From Leptodontidium sp. MPI-SDFR-AT-0119 (taxonomy: Eukaryota; Ascomycota; Leotiomycetes; Helotiales; Leptodontidiaceae), in NCBI GenBank assembly GCA_020726505.1, contig JAHLEZ010000001.1, positions 186,001-250,000 of the forward strand: a DNA stretch of 64,000 nucleotides, in the 5' to 3' direction. The notes under the pieces were generated by a model. It saw only the letters and a list, made by a program, of their open reading frames with translations. It ran no database searches and was not told where the DNA came from. The translations under genes and the position numbers were made by a program. Each line of letters starts with the position of its first letter. Position 1 is the first letter of the stretch. Positions 22,420 to 33,046 of the stretch are shown here, one piece after another.

Positions 22420-24018
22420 AGTATATATCTGGTAGAGGATAGTTTTGATCTGGGGGTGCTTGATAGTATGCATCTCGATTTCGGAGTCAAGCGGGGTGGA
22501 GTCGATGGAGTTCTTGAGGTCAATCAATAGTGTTCGGGCATAACATTTCGGTCATAGATATAATGAGATATAGGCTCTTCTACAACGGCCGGTAAATATA
22601 CGGTCTAGTCTCCAAAATGGATCGATTTTGGGGGTCTGTGGAATGTAGTTCATTGATCGGTGTTGAAGAACGTTTTGTTTATTTTACAGGTAGGCTTAGT
22701 GATCGCTAAGCTTTTGGCGTTTAGTAGGCTGAATTGCGAGAGCTACAGGCGTTTCTTTCGCTAAATCGGTAGCCTGCCTTTAGGGAGTAGCAGCCGAAAA
22801 GGGGGAAATAGGTAAGCTCGGTGTCCTATAGTTTACTCAATAGAAACCTTCATAGACATGGCCATAATGATGATCTCTCATATTGTGACTCCGGCGAATT
22901 AATGGAACTGCCTGACCAGGCAGGCCTATATCGTAAGCTCAAGCAGCCCCACTGCCAACTACCAACTACCTCAAGAATAAACGAACAAATGAGAAACCGC
23001 TAGAAGAAGATTAACTAAGAATTAGCTAGACTATTTTTAAAGGGAATTGTCTTGTGTGGGCCTGCTTTATAAATTATTATTTCTAGAAGGGTTCGAGAAT
23101 CTTCCGAGTAGGACCGTAGTTACAGGAAGTAGTGATAATTTATAGAACCGATGTATCCTAGTAAGTAAAGGCCCCAGCCTGGTTAAGGTTTGAGTGAGAC
23201 GTAACGAATGCTTCGTTTGAGGAATCATAGTAGTCTCCTTTGTTAGTAAAGGTAAATATTAAGACCTGAGGCTACAACTGGTTACAAGGACAGGTGGCTC
23301 GCAAGATTAATTGACTGCCTTTGATCTTGTAGCTTAAGCATAAAAAAATGCAAGCATAGCTCCGTTTGACATGGAGTCTTTGAGATACTTTTTGATTTAT
23401 TGTCTCATTAATTATAGTATCTTCGGAACCTCGTCAACTATATTACTGACCTTTAGTCGCTCTGTCTGCCATCTAAGTAATGTTGTTTGAGAAGCCGAAG
23501 TATTTGGATGACTGATGCCTATCGTTTGAGTTCGTAATATCACACATTCCAAGCACCACTGGAAGCGAAATTTATGGTAGAGGAACCATTGTGCAATCCA
23601 GTTGGGAAAGCTCTCCTGTTTGGAAGTAAGGGTCCAAAAAGGACTTGTGTGTTGATCGCCACGGGCGATTCGTTCTACAGCATCGTCTTTCGGCTGCTCC
23701 TTGAAGTCATTCCAGTTGTGGAGTGGCTTACGCTTGCCATTTTCTTTCAGGTATGATTTCTCAGAAATCAACCAGCTGTAGACTCGATCTGTCTCGTTCT
23801 ATAACGTAGTTTGTATCAGTATACCATAAAAGCTCGTTCAGCCAGTCAGAGTGTCGGGGAGACGGGTTGAGGGAAGGCAAGACTTACTACCATCGAAGCA
23901 TAAGTATCTAGTGGCAGATTAAGATGTTTCAGCAGTTCCACCGTCGTCTGACATTTGACAGAGGGGCTATAAAAGGCAGGAGCAGTTCGTCCGCTATGAT
24001 GACAACCCCGAAGGGTCA
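22420..24018. other. gene-poor intergenic region
   Basis: About 1.6 kb with no convincing gene on either strand. Short frames (22821-23003 plus, 23412-23771 minus) have no recognisable domains. Confidence 0.45.
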
Positions 24019-24860
24019 ATGAACGCTGGTGGGCGTGGAATCTCTCATACGGATGGACCTCCCACTCAGCGTAATTTACATGGGCGTCACACGAATTGGA
24101 TCTTCACCCAACTCATTGCAGCTGACATACGATTGTACCAGAGTAAACAACCATCGACTACGTTCTGGGCCGATTTCTTGCAGGGCTTAACGTTAGTGGA
24201 AACAACCGCTTAGGCACTTTCAGGAAGATAAATGAAGGTGCTGACACATATCCAGGAACGAATGCGTCCCCAAGCTACCATGATAGTTTTACCCAAGTGC
24301 AAGCCCCAGAACTTCAGCATCTCCCTCACCTGGATGCTCACAAAGTCTCTTTCAATCGCCAGCGACATGATTGAAATCACTCCTGCATCTTCCGAAAATG
24401 ATGAAGTGACCACCAAAGTCCGCCGCTGAATAATATCATCAAAACACGCGCAATTCTGCAACTGTCTCATAGACAGCTGCACGATTGAATGCAAAGGTAT
24501 CGAGGAGGCGATCAGTGGAGCTATGATCAAGTTTTGCAAGCAAGTCTTCGTCGAATTTGGAATTTATAAAGGAACATCTCTCTAGATAATCGTGGAAATT
24601 TGCACAGAAACCAAAAACGCTGCTCTTCTCGTTTTGGAGCCCCAGCTAAGAGTTCAACGTGCAGAGAAGTGCATGTACGATTACGATGAGTGCATGATGC
24701 TTCACAACGCTCAGCGGCAATTCTGCGACGAGCTCAGGATTAGTAGTGTGATGATGTAAGTTCATGCTACCATTATTTGATTTTGAGTTTGATAGGACTA
24801 ACAGGCATCAGCCGATTTGGGAAGACCGAAACTGGTGAAGTAAAGGTACAGATTGGAATG
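24019..24860 (+). pseudogene. possible gene relic of unknown family
   Basis: A single plus-strand frame keeps protein-like composition from 24019 to about 24770 although it is cut by several stops, including TGA at 24427-24429 and TAG at 24583-24585. Segments such as QATMIVLPKCKPQNFSISLTW, CTIECKGIEEAISGAMIKFC and EICTETKNAALLVLEPQLRV look coding. A plausible GT...ACAG intron follows near 24757. No family recognised. It could be a decayed gene or chance composition. Confidence 0.3.
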
Positions 24861-25260
24861 GGGCAATCGATATCCCAGAAGTAGCAAAATCAAAGTACTT
24901 CTAAAATTTAATCTATACAACTATCTTCTCCTACAATAGTTCCACTCATATAATATCAGTGTTGTCTTGGCAGACCTGAGCCAGACGTCTATTTTCCAAT
25001 TTCGTCTAGAAGAACATATTTAAGCTTAGTGGCATACACAGAAAAGATTTTGCAATGCCTTTATTGTACGTTGTTCTCCCATTCTTAGAATTTTTGTTTC
25101 TATCTAGACAACAAAAGTATCAAAGTTGTCATGTCCTTTGTTATACCAAAAGTACATGACGACCTGCTTCAAAATTTAGTATCATCTGAGAAATACTCCA
25201 AAGCCAATACAAGATAATTTCCCATTGAGTCGAGCATCCGTTCCTCCGCTTGACTCTCCA
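24861..25260. other. AT-rich intergenic region
   Basis: About 400 bp of AT-rich sequence containing the downstream flank of the large minus-strand gene. No features. Confidence 0.45.
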
Positions 25261-27753
25261 CTAACTACCTTCCAAAACAAACAAGTCTCTCTCCCACCCA
25301 AACCATTTCGTCATTCTCTTTCCCATAGAATGCAACATAATAGGATCAATCTTCGAATTAGGATGCGGCTTATGAAAGATGATTTTCCCACCCCCATCTT
25401 TCCCAGAGGCCCTCCTCTCAAATGTTATAGCGGAGCCGCCGACATTCTTTGCCAAGAATCCCAGATCTGACATAGCGAGCACAAAGGGGTCCCAGTCGAT
25501 TCCCTTCGCTGACTCTGCGCCTGTTCGCGGAAACATAAGAGATATCATGTCGAGAGCTCGCTTCTTCACTGCATGTTTGGGCACCGGTCCCATATGTAAT
25601 TCAGCAATGGGAATATCATCGGACGTTACCTGACGAGCCTGCTCAGCCGGGCGACTCTTTATTTTGGCCTTTGGTGATACTGGCCTGATCGCTGAGTCTA
25701 TTTTAGAGTCCCATTGTCCCTGGGAGACAGTGGAAGTTGACCATTTCGCGGCTTCATCGGCAGCAAGCATTTCCTGCCTCTCAGCCTCCACGATTTCAAC
25801 GTATTCCGGTGTGAGGTGAGCCGAAATTATCCTTAAGGTATCTTGAATCTCTTCTTCAGTGAAGTTACACTGCTCAAAGACGAACTTTGGAGATTTCCCC
25901 ACACCTTGCCAAAAAGCTTCAAGTGCACTACGAATGGACTGCGTCCGTTGAGCCCACACGGCATCCTTTTTCCCACCAGGCAAAGGAGCATTTTGGAAAT
26001 CTCTCAAAAGAGCTGTGCCCAATTGAATGATATCTTCATCAGTCAGATATCCCGGTATGCTTTTCCCCTTCCAAGCGATCCTCGTTTCCGTCCTCTTGAC
26101 CTCCTCGATGTCTCTGGCAACATTTTGTGGTCGGTGAAGTCGAATTGATACAAGCATTTCATGACAAGCAGCCAAGTCTGACAGATTCCGGTGCAGAAGC
26201 TCGTCAACACGTTTTCTCTCCTGAGAACTAGAGGTTGCCAAGTAGTTCTCCAAGAATGCAAACATGATGGCGTGGTCGTAGTTCGTCTGCTTGTCTGGCT
26301 CCGCTTGCATCTGGCTGAGACACCACTCAAGCGGATCGTCTTTGAGAAGCTGAGCTTGATCAACCGCCTCGTTTTGACGGCGGCCAAGTTGGAAAGATGT
26401 TGCGCTAGCTTCGGGCTTCCATTTGAATGTCCATTTATAGGAGAATCCAGGTCTCTGAGGCAGCATGGTCCCAAAATACTCAGCTCTATTGAGAACTTCG
26501 TTCACGACCAAAAGTTCGAGAGCACCCAGCGATCTATCGTATGGAACGGGCAGCGCTTCGCCTGGGTAGATATTGCTCCTGAAACGATCACGAGCGCTTT
26601 TAACATGCTCGCATTCATTTTTGACCCAGGTCCAGCGCCAGTACGATATGACGTCTTGAAAAATAGCCGTCGTAAGTACTGCACCAGCAGCCTCTTTCTT
26701 GATTGTCCGGTAGAACTCGCCTTGGCAGATAGTTTTGATATGCCTCCGCATGTACGCAGGATCGGTTTGAAGAAACCAAAGATGATCTCCTGCAGCATCG
26801 AGGCGGGTCTGAGCAATTGAGATAAGATTGTCGATCGAGAACACCGGCGGGGACGAGAATGCCTGGTTCGTGTACGGTGACCACAACTCCAGTTCATTCG
26901 AATGCCGGAAGCCAAGTCTTGTCATCTGTTGCCACTTCTCTGAACTCCCTGGCTTGTTCATATCAACGCCATCAAGTAACCTGTCCACGATATCGCGAAG
27001 CACTCCTAAGAGGTACGTCTGCCCCTCGAGAATGAGACGAGCTTTGGGAAATCCAAGAATATCTGCTCGATGAGCTGGACCTGGCTCCCATTCCACCAGC
27101 TCTCCATACTTGGAACCGTGCATAATTACGCATTTCTTGTTGAACTCATTATCGAAGTGTCCACAAGCCCAACTCAGAATCAATTGTCTCCCATCGAACG
27201 TTGCCCACTCTTGCAATGTGTACGCAGTCCTGTTCCGGAGGAGGGCAAACAACACAGCCGGATTTGACTTTAACACTTCCATGCTCAGCCAGTGCTGCAG
27301 AAGCTGGTAGCGTCGCCTCCGGGACCTAACTTTCAATCCACCTGTCTGACTCTCAGACATATAGCAGTATCGCGGAATAATCCATCTCTCCTCACAAAGA
27401 TCCGGCACCTCCTCGGATAAGAGGGCCTGCCGTTTATCTTTGCTCTTCTTCTTCCATCTGTTCATAATGATATCTCCATGTGATGACAGACACTTTAACA
27501 AATACTGCCTGTCGCCCTCTGCCTGATACACATATTTTGAAGCTAGTGTGGCGGCTTCATGGTCTGAAAGCTCGCCGTTATACCAGAAGCACGGCCGGAT
27601 TTGCTCTTCAACCGCATAGAATCCATGTTGGCAGTCATTGCACTCACATGGTGGGGCGCATGCAGCGTCTTGCACATCTTGAATGCTGGTGATGTAGGCC
27701 GGGCTGCTGAGGCCTTCACCAAGAAAGGAAGCGATTTGCTGAAGGGTTGGCAT
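25261..27753 (-). CDS. large uncharacterised protein with HicA-like C-terminal domain
   Basis: One uninterrupted minus-strand frame, about 830 residues from the ATG at 27753 (MPTLQQIASFLGEGL). The frame is open further upstream but without a better start. The N-terminus has a cysteine cluster (CAPPCECNDCQHG); the body is a long helical region with no named domain that I recognise. The last roughly 75 residues (from WDPFVLAMSDLGFLAKNVGGSA) match the shape of HicA-type domains: a short helix, a 'GGS-x' turn, beta-strands with IIFHKPHP, then a helix GKRMTKWFGW. The HicA catalytic 'GSH' is GSA here. The architecture resembles a fungal family of unknown function. No introns or lesions, and no antitoxin-like neighbour. 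Confidence 0.7.
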   Translation of the reverse strand: MPTLQQIASFLGEGLSSPAYITSIQDVQDAACAPPCECNDCQHGFYAVEEQIRPCFWYNGELSDHEAATLASKYVYQAEGDRQYLLKCLSSHGDIIMNRWKKKSKDKRQALLSEEVPDLCEERWIIPRYCYMSESQTGGLKVRSRRRRYQLLQHWLSMEVLKSNPAVLFALLRNRTAYTLQEWATFDGRQLILSWACGHFDNEFNKKCVIMHGSKYGELVEWEPGPAHRADILGFPKARLILEGQTYLLGVLRDIVDRLLDGVDMNKPGSSEKWQQMTRLGFRHSNELELWSPYTNQAFSSPPVFSIDNLISIAQTRLDAAGDHLWFLQTDPAYMRRHIKTICQGEFYRTIKKEAAGAVLTTAIFQDVISYWRWTWVKNECEHVKSARDRFRSNIYPGEALPVPYDRSLGALELLVVNEVLNRAEYFGTMLPQRPGFSYKWTFKWKPEASATSFQLGRRQNEAVDQAQLLKDDPLEWCLSQMQAEPDKQTNYDHAIMFAFLENYLATSSSQERKRVDELLHRNLSDLAACHEMLVSIRLHRPQNVARDIEEVKRTETRIAWKGKSIPGYLTDEDIIQLGTALLRDFQNAPLPGGKKDAVWAQRTQSIRSALEAFWQGVGKSPKFVFEQCNFTEEEIQDTLRIISAHLTPEYVEIVEAERQEMLAADEAAKWSTSTVSQGQWDSKIDSAIRPVSPKAKIKSRPAEQARQVTSDDIPIAELHMGPVPKHAVKKRALDMISLMFPRTGAESAKGIDWDPFVLAMSDLGFLAKNVGGSAITFERRASGKDGGGKIIFHKPHPNSKIDPIMLHSMGKRMTKWFGWERDLFVLEGS

Positions 27754-28001
27754 AGTTTCGGGCGTATAGTTTCTGTCTCTTTGACTGAAAGAATTATTGT
27801 CAGTAGATAAATCTTTCTGCATGACCAACCTGGGAGCCTCGTGTGGTATCATGCCAAGTGTGTTGGCTGTGCAACCCGAGACCTGGATGCATTGCGCTAA
27901 GCTGCTTAAAGACAGACATGCAGCCACTCTTCAACAAATCAATCAAGTTAGTCGTCAAAGTTAACCTCGTGGGAAGAAGGAAAGTGCGTAAAGCTGATGT
28001 C

Positions 28002-28330
28002 CTATCTTTCATCCTTATCCCACTTCATAATCGCCATAACATTCTCCTTTCTCTTGGAAAACTGCCACTTCCCAATCTCTCTAAATCCAATTCTATCATA
28101 CAGCGGTCTGTCTTCCTTGAGTTGCCGAATACAGAGCGGCCGGTATATGTTCTTGCTTCACCGTATCCAAGCCCCGCTGAACCAGCCTCTCCCCAACATC
28201 CTTTCCAACGCCCTTCCTATGAAGCTGTGGATCTGCCGCAAGTTGCGAGAGGAACAAACATTCATCCAACTTGGGTTCAACTTCGCCATAAGACTCATCT
28301 TCAAATACGATATAGGAGATAGAGCGCCGT
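28002..28330 (-). pseudogene. GNAT acetyltransferase fragment
   Basis: The minus strand reads LFLSQLAADPQLHRKGVGKDV, which is the fourth strand and acetyl-CoA-binding motif A (R-K-G-V-G-K) of the GNAT fold. It continues to LYSATQ and then, in a different frame, PLYDRIGFREIGKWQF and an ending at the stop near 28002. The frame change falls inside the usual 'A-x-x-x-G-x-x-L-Y-x-x-x-G-F' motif, and no N-terminal half is found upstream. This is a truncated, frameshifted relic. Confidence 0.6.
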
Positions 28331-28479
28331 AGTTGTTCGTTGGATTACAGAATGCAAGGAAGATATGTAAGATCTTACTCGACTTTAACTTATTATTTAT
28401 AAGAAAATTTATATAATAGATCTTAAAAGTAACGTTGAAGTTAATTTAAAAATCAACGATATTATAACAAAGTATTGGA

Positions 28480-28735
28480 ACAGGAGAGAAGTGGCTCCAG
28501 GGGGTTATCCATGACCATATGCAGCCTCTCCATATCATTTCGGTCACGGCTAAAGACGAAGGGCTCGACAAATAGATAGCGCGCTGCGACATCTGTCCAA
28601 ACTCTCCAAGCCAGTCATACGGATTTGATGTCGCTGAGGTCTAAGAGGCAGAAGACTTTGTCCCACAGCTCAGGGGGAAGCTTCGGGGGAACACTTAACT
28701 TGAGTATGTGGGGATCACTTGGAGAAGATGTATTG
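28480..28735 (-). pseudogene. F-box protein fragment
   Basis: The minus strand encodes an F-box-like block, KLPPELWDKVFCLLDLSDIK, followed by a TGA (plus bases 28615-28617) where the family has a basic residue, then LAWRVWTDVAARYLFVEPFVF. The order and spacing closely resemble the start of the intact F-box gene at 29611 on the other strand (LPNELWDKIFSRLAIRDVRAV...). Nothing downstream continues the protein. A separate 88-codon frame with a hydrophobic segment lies just upstream (28813-29076) and may or may not belong to it. Confidence 0.6.
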
Positions 28736-29076
28736 TCAAGATTTCGAAAATGAACACTGGAGACTGCTTCAAAAACTCGTAGTTAGTATTAGTTGAGCAA
28801 TTGGCAGATATATCACTTACGGGCAGTAGTCAGTTGCTCAACGGCTGCAAGTCTGGGTGCCATCACCATTGTGGAAGTCGGAATGTGTTCTTGCTTTGGC
28901 CAAGGGGTTGTTGATGAACTTGTTGAGGTGGAGGAAGATTTCGACATGGGAGCGATTGATATACAAATGCCAAGAGCTACAAGGCAAGCGAGGGTAGATA
29001 GTCTTGGCAGGTTGATCGCTATCTCGCAGGGACCTAGTTTAGAAAATTCCGAAACGAAAGGTGAATGCCACTTCAT

Positions 29077-29610
29077 AATCCAAGTGTTGAAATATTGATG
29101 GATATATTCACTGCCTGGTGAGCTTGATCACTACCGTAACAACTGTAGCTTTACGTATCAAGAGGGGGGATGCTGCAAACTGAAAGCTAGATTGATGCTA
29201 TGAAGTCTTTGTAACACACAGAGCTAAAATTTGAATTCCGCTTAACCTCGAAACCTGATTATGCAACGGAATTGAAGCTGGCTTCGAAAGTACCTTGGTC
29301 GGGTCAACAACGGACATGTCTAGGGGGAATGACAAGGAATACATGATCGCTTTTAGAATCAAATTTCTGTATTTTAGAATTGAACATGCTATTCACTACT
29401 TCAACCATTATTCTAGGACCATCTATGCAGGTGCTTGTGGCTGCGACCTACAGATCGTGGGGGAGGGAAAACTGAGGCACGCCTTAGGCAAACTTCGCTT
29501 AATCCCTTAGCGCGCTTTGGGAACAAAACATCTCGAACGCGCTTTCTATTCTGACCAGCATCAACAAATTATTACCAGCACAACACGACGACCGCGCATC
29601 ACCTCCAGCA
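29077..29610. other. intergenic region
   Basis: Spacer upstream of the F-box gene; presumably its promoter. No distinct element recognised. Confidence 0.5.
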
Positions 29611-31552
29611 ATGGATATTTCTAGCGTGAGGTGCACCACAAAGCCTCTACATTCTGCCGGTAAGTCTGGAACCCCTTCCGCCATGTACTGGTGCGTTGCC
29701 GCTCAAACAATTATACTAATTTGCCTGCCCCAAACAGTGTCGAGAGTTCGAGTTTGTGGAAATGACGCCGTAGCCCCCGGTATCAGACCTAAGAGATTTT
29801 TCTCACCACAGCTGCCGAATGAGCTATGGGACAAGATATTCAGTCGGTTGGCTATTCGCGATGTCAGAGCAGTCCGCGCAACCAGCAAGCAATGGGCGGC
29901 TATCGGAGCTCGCCATTTGTTTCCCTTTTTTAGGCTGAGTCTTGGTCGACAGGATTTCGAAAGACTCAAGATGGTTGTGGATTATAAGGAGTTTGTGGCT
30001 GGAGTGAAGGCGCTCTATTTGGAAACTGGCAAGATGGGTATCTATGTAAGTTCTTCAGTGATTTGCTTTTTTCACCACCCACCCCGTCATGCTGGTGAAT
30101 CCAATCGCTGACCATCCCTTCTTCAAGTGCATATCTGACATCTTGTCAATTATGATCAGTAATGGCCCCTGGTCTACCCAGACAGCACGAGAGCTCATTC
30201 GAACCAACACAGCACCCGCACTAGCTGAATATGCATCATGGAATATTACCGCGCACCTGAACACAGATAAATTTCGGGACGTTGTGCTTCTCAAGCTTGT
30301 ATTCGAGTCGCTGGAGGCTCTCGAGTCGGTTCACATAACGCGCAGGTCTTCCAGCTTGGAGAACTATCTGCTTGGATATGCCTGGTGCTTGGCTCCGAAG
30401 GCGAATTATTTCAACAGATCCATCTCAGAGTTCCATGCTCTACTCTTGGCCCTGGTTGGCAGCAGAAGTCGGATACGAACACTGTGCCACGACCAACTGC
30501 CCGTAACATTTTTCGCATTTGACACCAACGTCCTCAAGAGCCTGGCGGTGCCTCTCCAAGGACTTCGGTATCTTCATCTGACCTTCGATGCTACCGAACC
30601 TCCCCGCAAGGTTTTCTGGGTTGGCTTAGGACACTTCTTACGCTCCATTCCGAAGTTGCAGGAATTAAACCTTGGATTTTCTCCAGTCTTCGGTAAACGC
30701 AAAAATGGAGGATCTTGGGAAGACTGCGACGAAATCCTGGATTGGTATGTTCCACTCTGGAAGGTGTTCAATTCCTTCACCTGGGAAAACATGAAGACTA
30801 TAGGATTGAGTAGAATGGTGTTTTGCGAAGCTGGGTTGCTCGAATTTCTCGGCAGGCATACGACTACACTTCGTTCGTTGGAGCTCTCAAACGTTGGACT
30901 CTGGCAAGGCAGTTTCAGAAGAATCCTCGTAAAACTGAAATCAACTTTAGCTCTGAGTTCTTTCAACTTCTGGGGACACTTCAAATCTTTTGACACTCCG
31001 GGCAATGAGTGGAGACTGCGACCTCAATTCTCTCCTTGGCAGGCGGCCTGGAGAGAAGCGACGGCTATCATGTTGGGTGCGTTACTCAGCTCAACCTTCT
31101 CTGATGATGGATCCGACCAGGAAAACGCACAAGATCTCGTCAGTAAGAAAGTGGAAACATTCATGGTGAAAGGTGGGACATGGCCGGTTGAACTTGGGCA
31201 ACTCCCTTCCGACTCAGACATCAAAGACCAGCCAGCGTTCGACAGGGTGAGAATTGATCAATCGTGGGACGAACAAGCTGGGGCAGAGAACAAGGATCGG
31301 TGGGAACTTGGCTGGGATGACGACATCGATGCCAATGGAAACGAGATCCTCGAACAGTACGACGCAGATGGATACGATGAATACGGGTTCAACATAGAGG
31401 GATATAACAGGAATGGCGTGTTCCACTCGCGAGTTCCTGTGCCAGGCGATGCCACTGGGAGACAAGTCTCTCGGGCGACAAACAAGCGGAGAATCCTTCG
31501 TCGAATCAAAGACCAAATTCCTCGGCTTGATCAAGTCAGAATCGGAGCTTGA
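29611..31552 (+). CDS. F-box protein with C-terminal aromatic-glycine pentad repeats
   Basis: Three exons (29611-29659, 29738-30045, 30128-31552) give 593 residues. The F-box (about residues 38-75) reads QLPNELWDKIFSRLAIRDVRA, followed by RATSKQWAAIGARHLFPFF. F-box proteins recruit substrates to SCF ubiquitin ligases through Skp1. The central part is an irregular leucine-rich region (LQGLRYLHLTF, KLQELNLGF, LRSLELSNVGLW). The C-terminal tail is acidic and has four consecutive aromatic-x-x-x-Gly pentads (YDADG, YDEYG, FNIEG, YNRNG). The first intron is 78 bp with an ACTAAT branch point and has no stop in frame, so retention would add 26 mostly hydrophobic residues. Intact. Confidence 0.8.
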
Positions 31553-33046
31553 TATAATAGCGTGATGGCAAGGATGCGGTTGGAATATGTACGGAGCATT
31601 AGCATGGGAACGAGGAACTTGCATTGCAAATTATGGAGCTTTTCACTGGGTGGGGCCTGAGCTGGCGTTGACGGTGACCAGCAATTAGTGAGCTACCTAG
31701 CAGACCAACGCAACTAATGATAATGAAAAGCTCGCGCTGTGTATCTGGGTAGACCTGTGGATACCCAAAACTACACATTGCAGCCTTTGAAAAGTAGCCC
31801 AAAGAAAGTGACCCGCATCGTGAAATGATGCAACTGCATCTCCTCACACGGTTGACTCTCTTCGGAGTTCAAGTAATCACAGACTTTCGACTGAATTCTC
31901 TTGTTCTAGTGGGCGATCCCACCTATTTAGACTCTGGTTTAGGCAATTGAAAAAAACCTTCTACCACAAACGGTTTTCCACGGAGAAAGAGACCTTCTAC
32001 CGAGACCCAAGTTCGACCTTCTTATGGTCCTGCTGACTTTGCTGAAGAAGCAACTAGTGAGGATATGACTAGATAGAATGTATTTAATATCCAACCAATC
32101 ACTTGAGCAGTTCTCCTAGCCAGCAATAAATAGGAGATATTTCACAGATTGGAGCGGGAGAACTACGGAGGAAATCTCTTCCATGCACATCTAACGAAAT
32201 AAGCAGTTGTCTATATCTCAAGCAGTGGCCGAGTTGATTTCCCTTCGAATCCGCAACAGCAACTTTATCTAAGCTGTACACAGCTAATAGATGTAGTCTC
32301 CTTCTCGGAAGCTGTTTGTTTTTTGTTTTACTCTTTTTTTAAAACTCTGTTTTAGGGGTCTGCTGGTTGATTGTGTGGATTGCGAAGGATCTGTTGAACC
32401 AAACGCCATGGGATCGTCAACCACGAAGACGGATTCTGTGAGTGTCTGTAACCGTCCTTTCACTCATTCTAACGTTCTCTTTCTGTATTTTGATTGGAGA
32501 AGACATGGTTGGTGCTAGCATCTTGCTATTTCTAGTGTCATGGGTCCGAATGCAAGTGAACCTAATCTAGAGTGGGGTTATTAGAAGGCTTGTTTCTATC
32601 GCAGATGAGGAGATCCGGGTATAGATAAGATTTTTGGTAGAGTCTTGGCGACTTTGCGATTATTCCTGATGTTGGTTGGCAGCTGGTATTAGTTCACAAA
32701 CAAAGATGACTCCCCTCCGTCATTTTCACGATGCTATGGATCGTGTCAGAATACGAGTAACACACTTCAAACAAATGGATAAATATGAATGTATCGAGAT
32801 TCAAAGGGAACTTTCAATGATCTTTGCCATTTAGTATGCCGAGGGCGTGATGATACGACGAATCTTTCATGGGCTCCTTTTGGTTCACCTATCATACATG
32901 TTAATTGTTGAAAACATGTAAATATTCTACCAAAGTGTCTTTTCAAGGAAAAATAAGTAGAATCGCCACCCCTGTACTATTGCCGTGCAGAGGTTCAGTC
33001 GGATCTTGTTCTCGCCTTGTCACCTTGACTCGCGTAGCCATTCTTC
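31553..33046. other. intergenic region
   Basis: About 1.5 kb. A short ATG-started exon-like sequence with a GTGAGT donor at 32408-32450 (MGSSTTKTDS, a possible N-myristoylation start) has no visible continuation. No other coding signal. Confidence 0.45.

Noticed and set aside
26191..26820. 209-codon plus-strand frame
   Set aside because: Antisense shadow of the large minus-strand protein; no recognisable domain.
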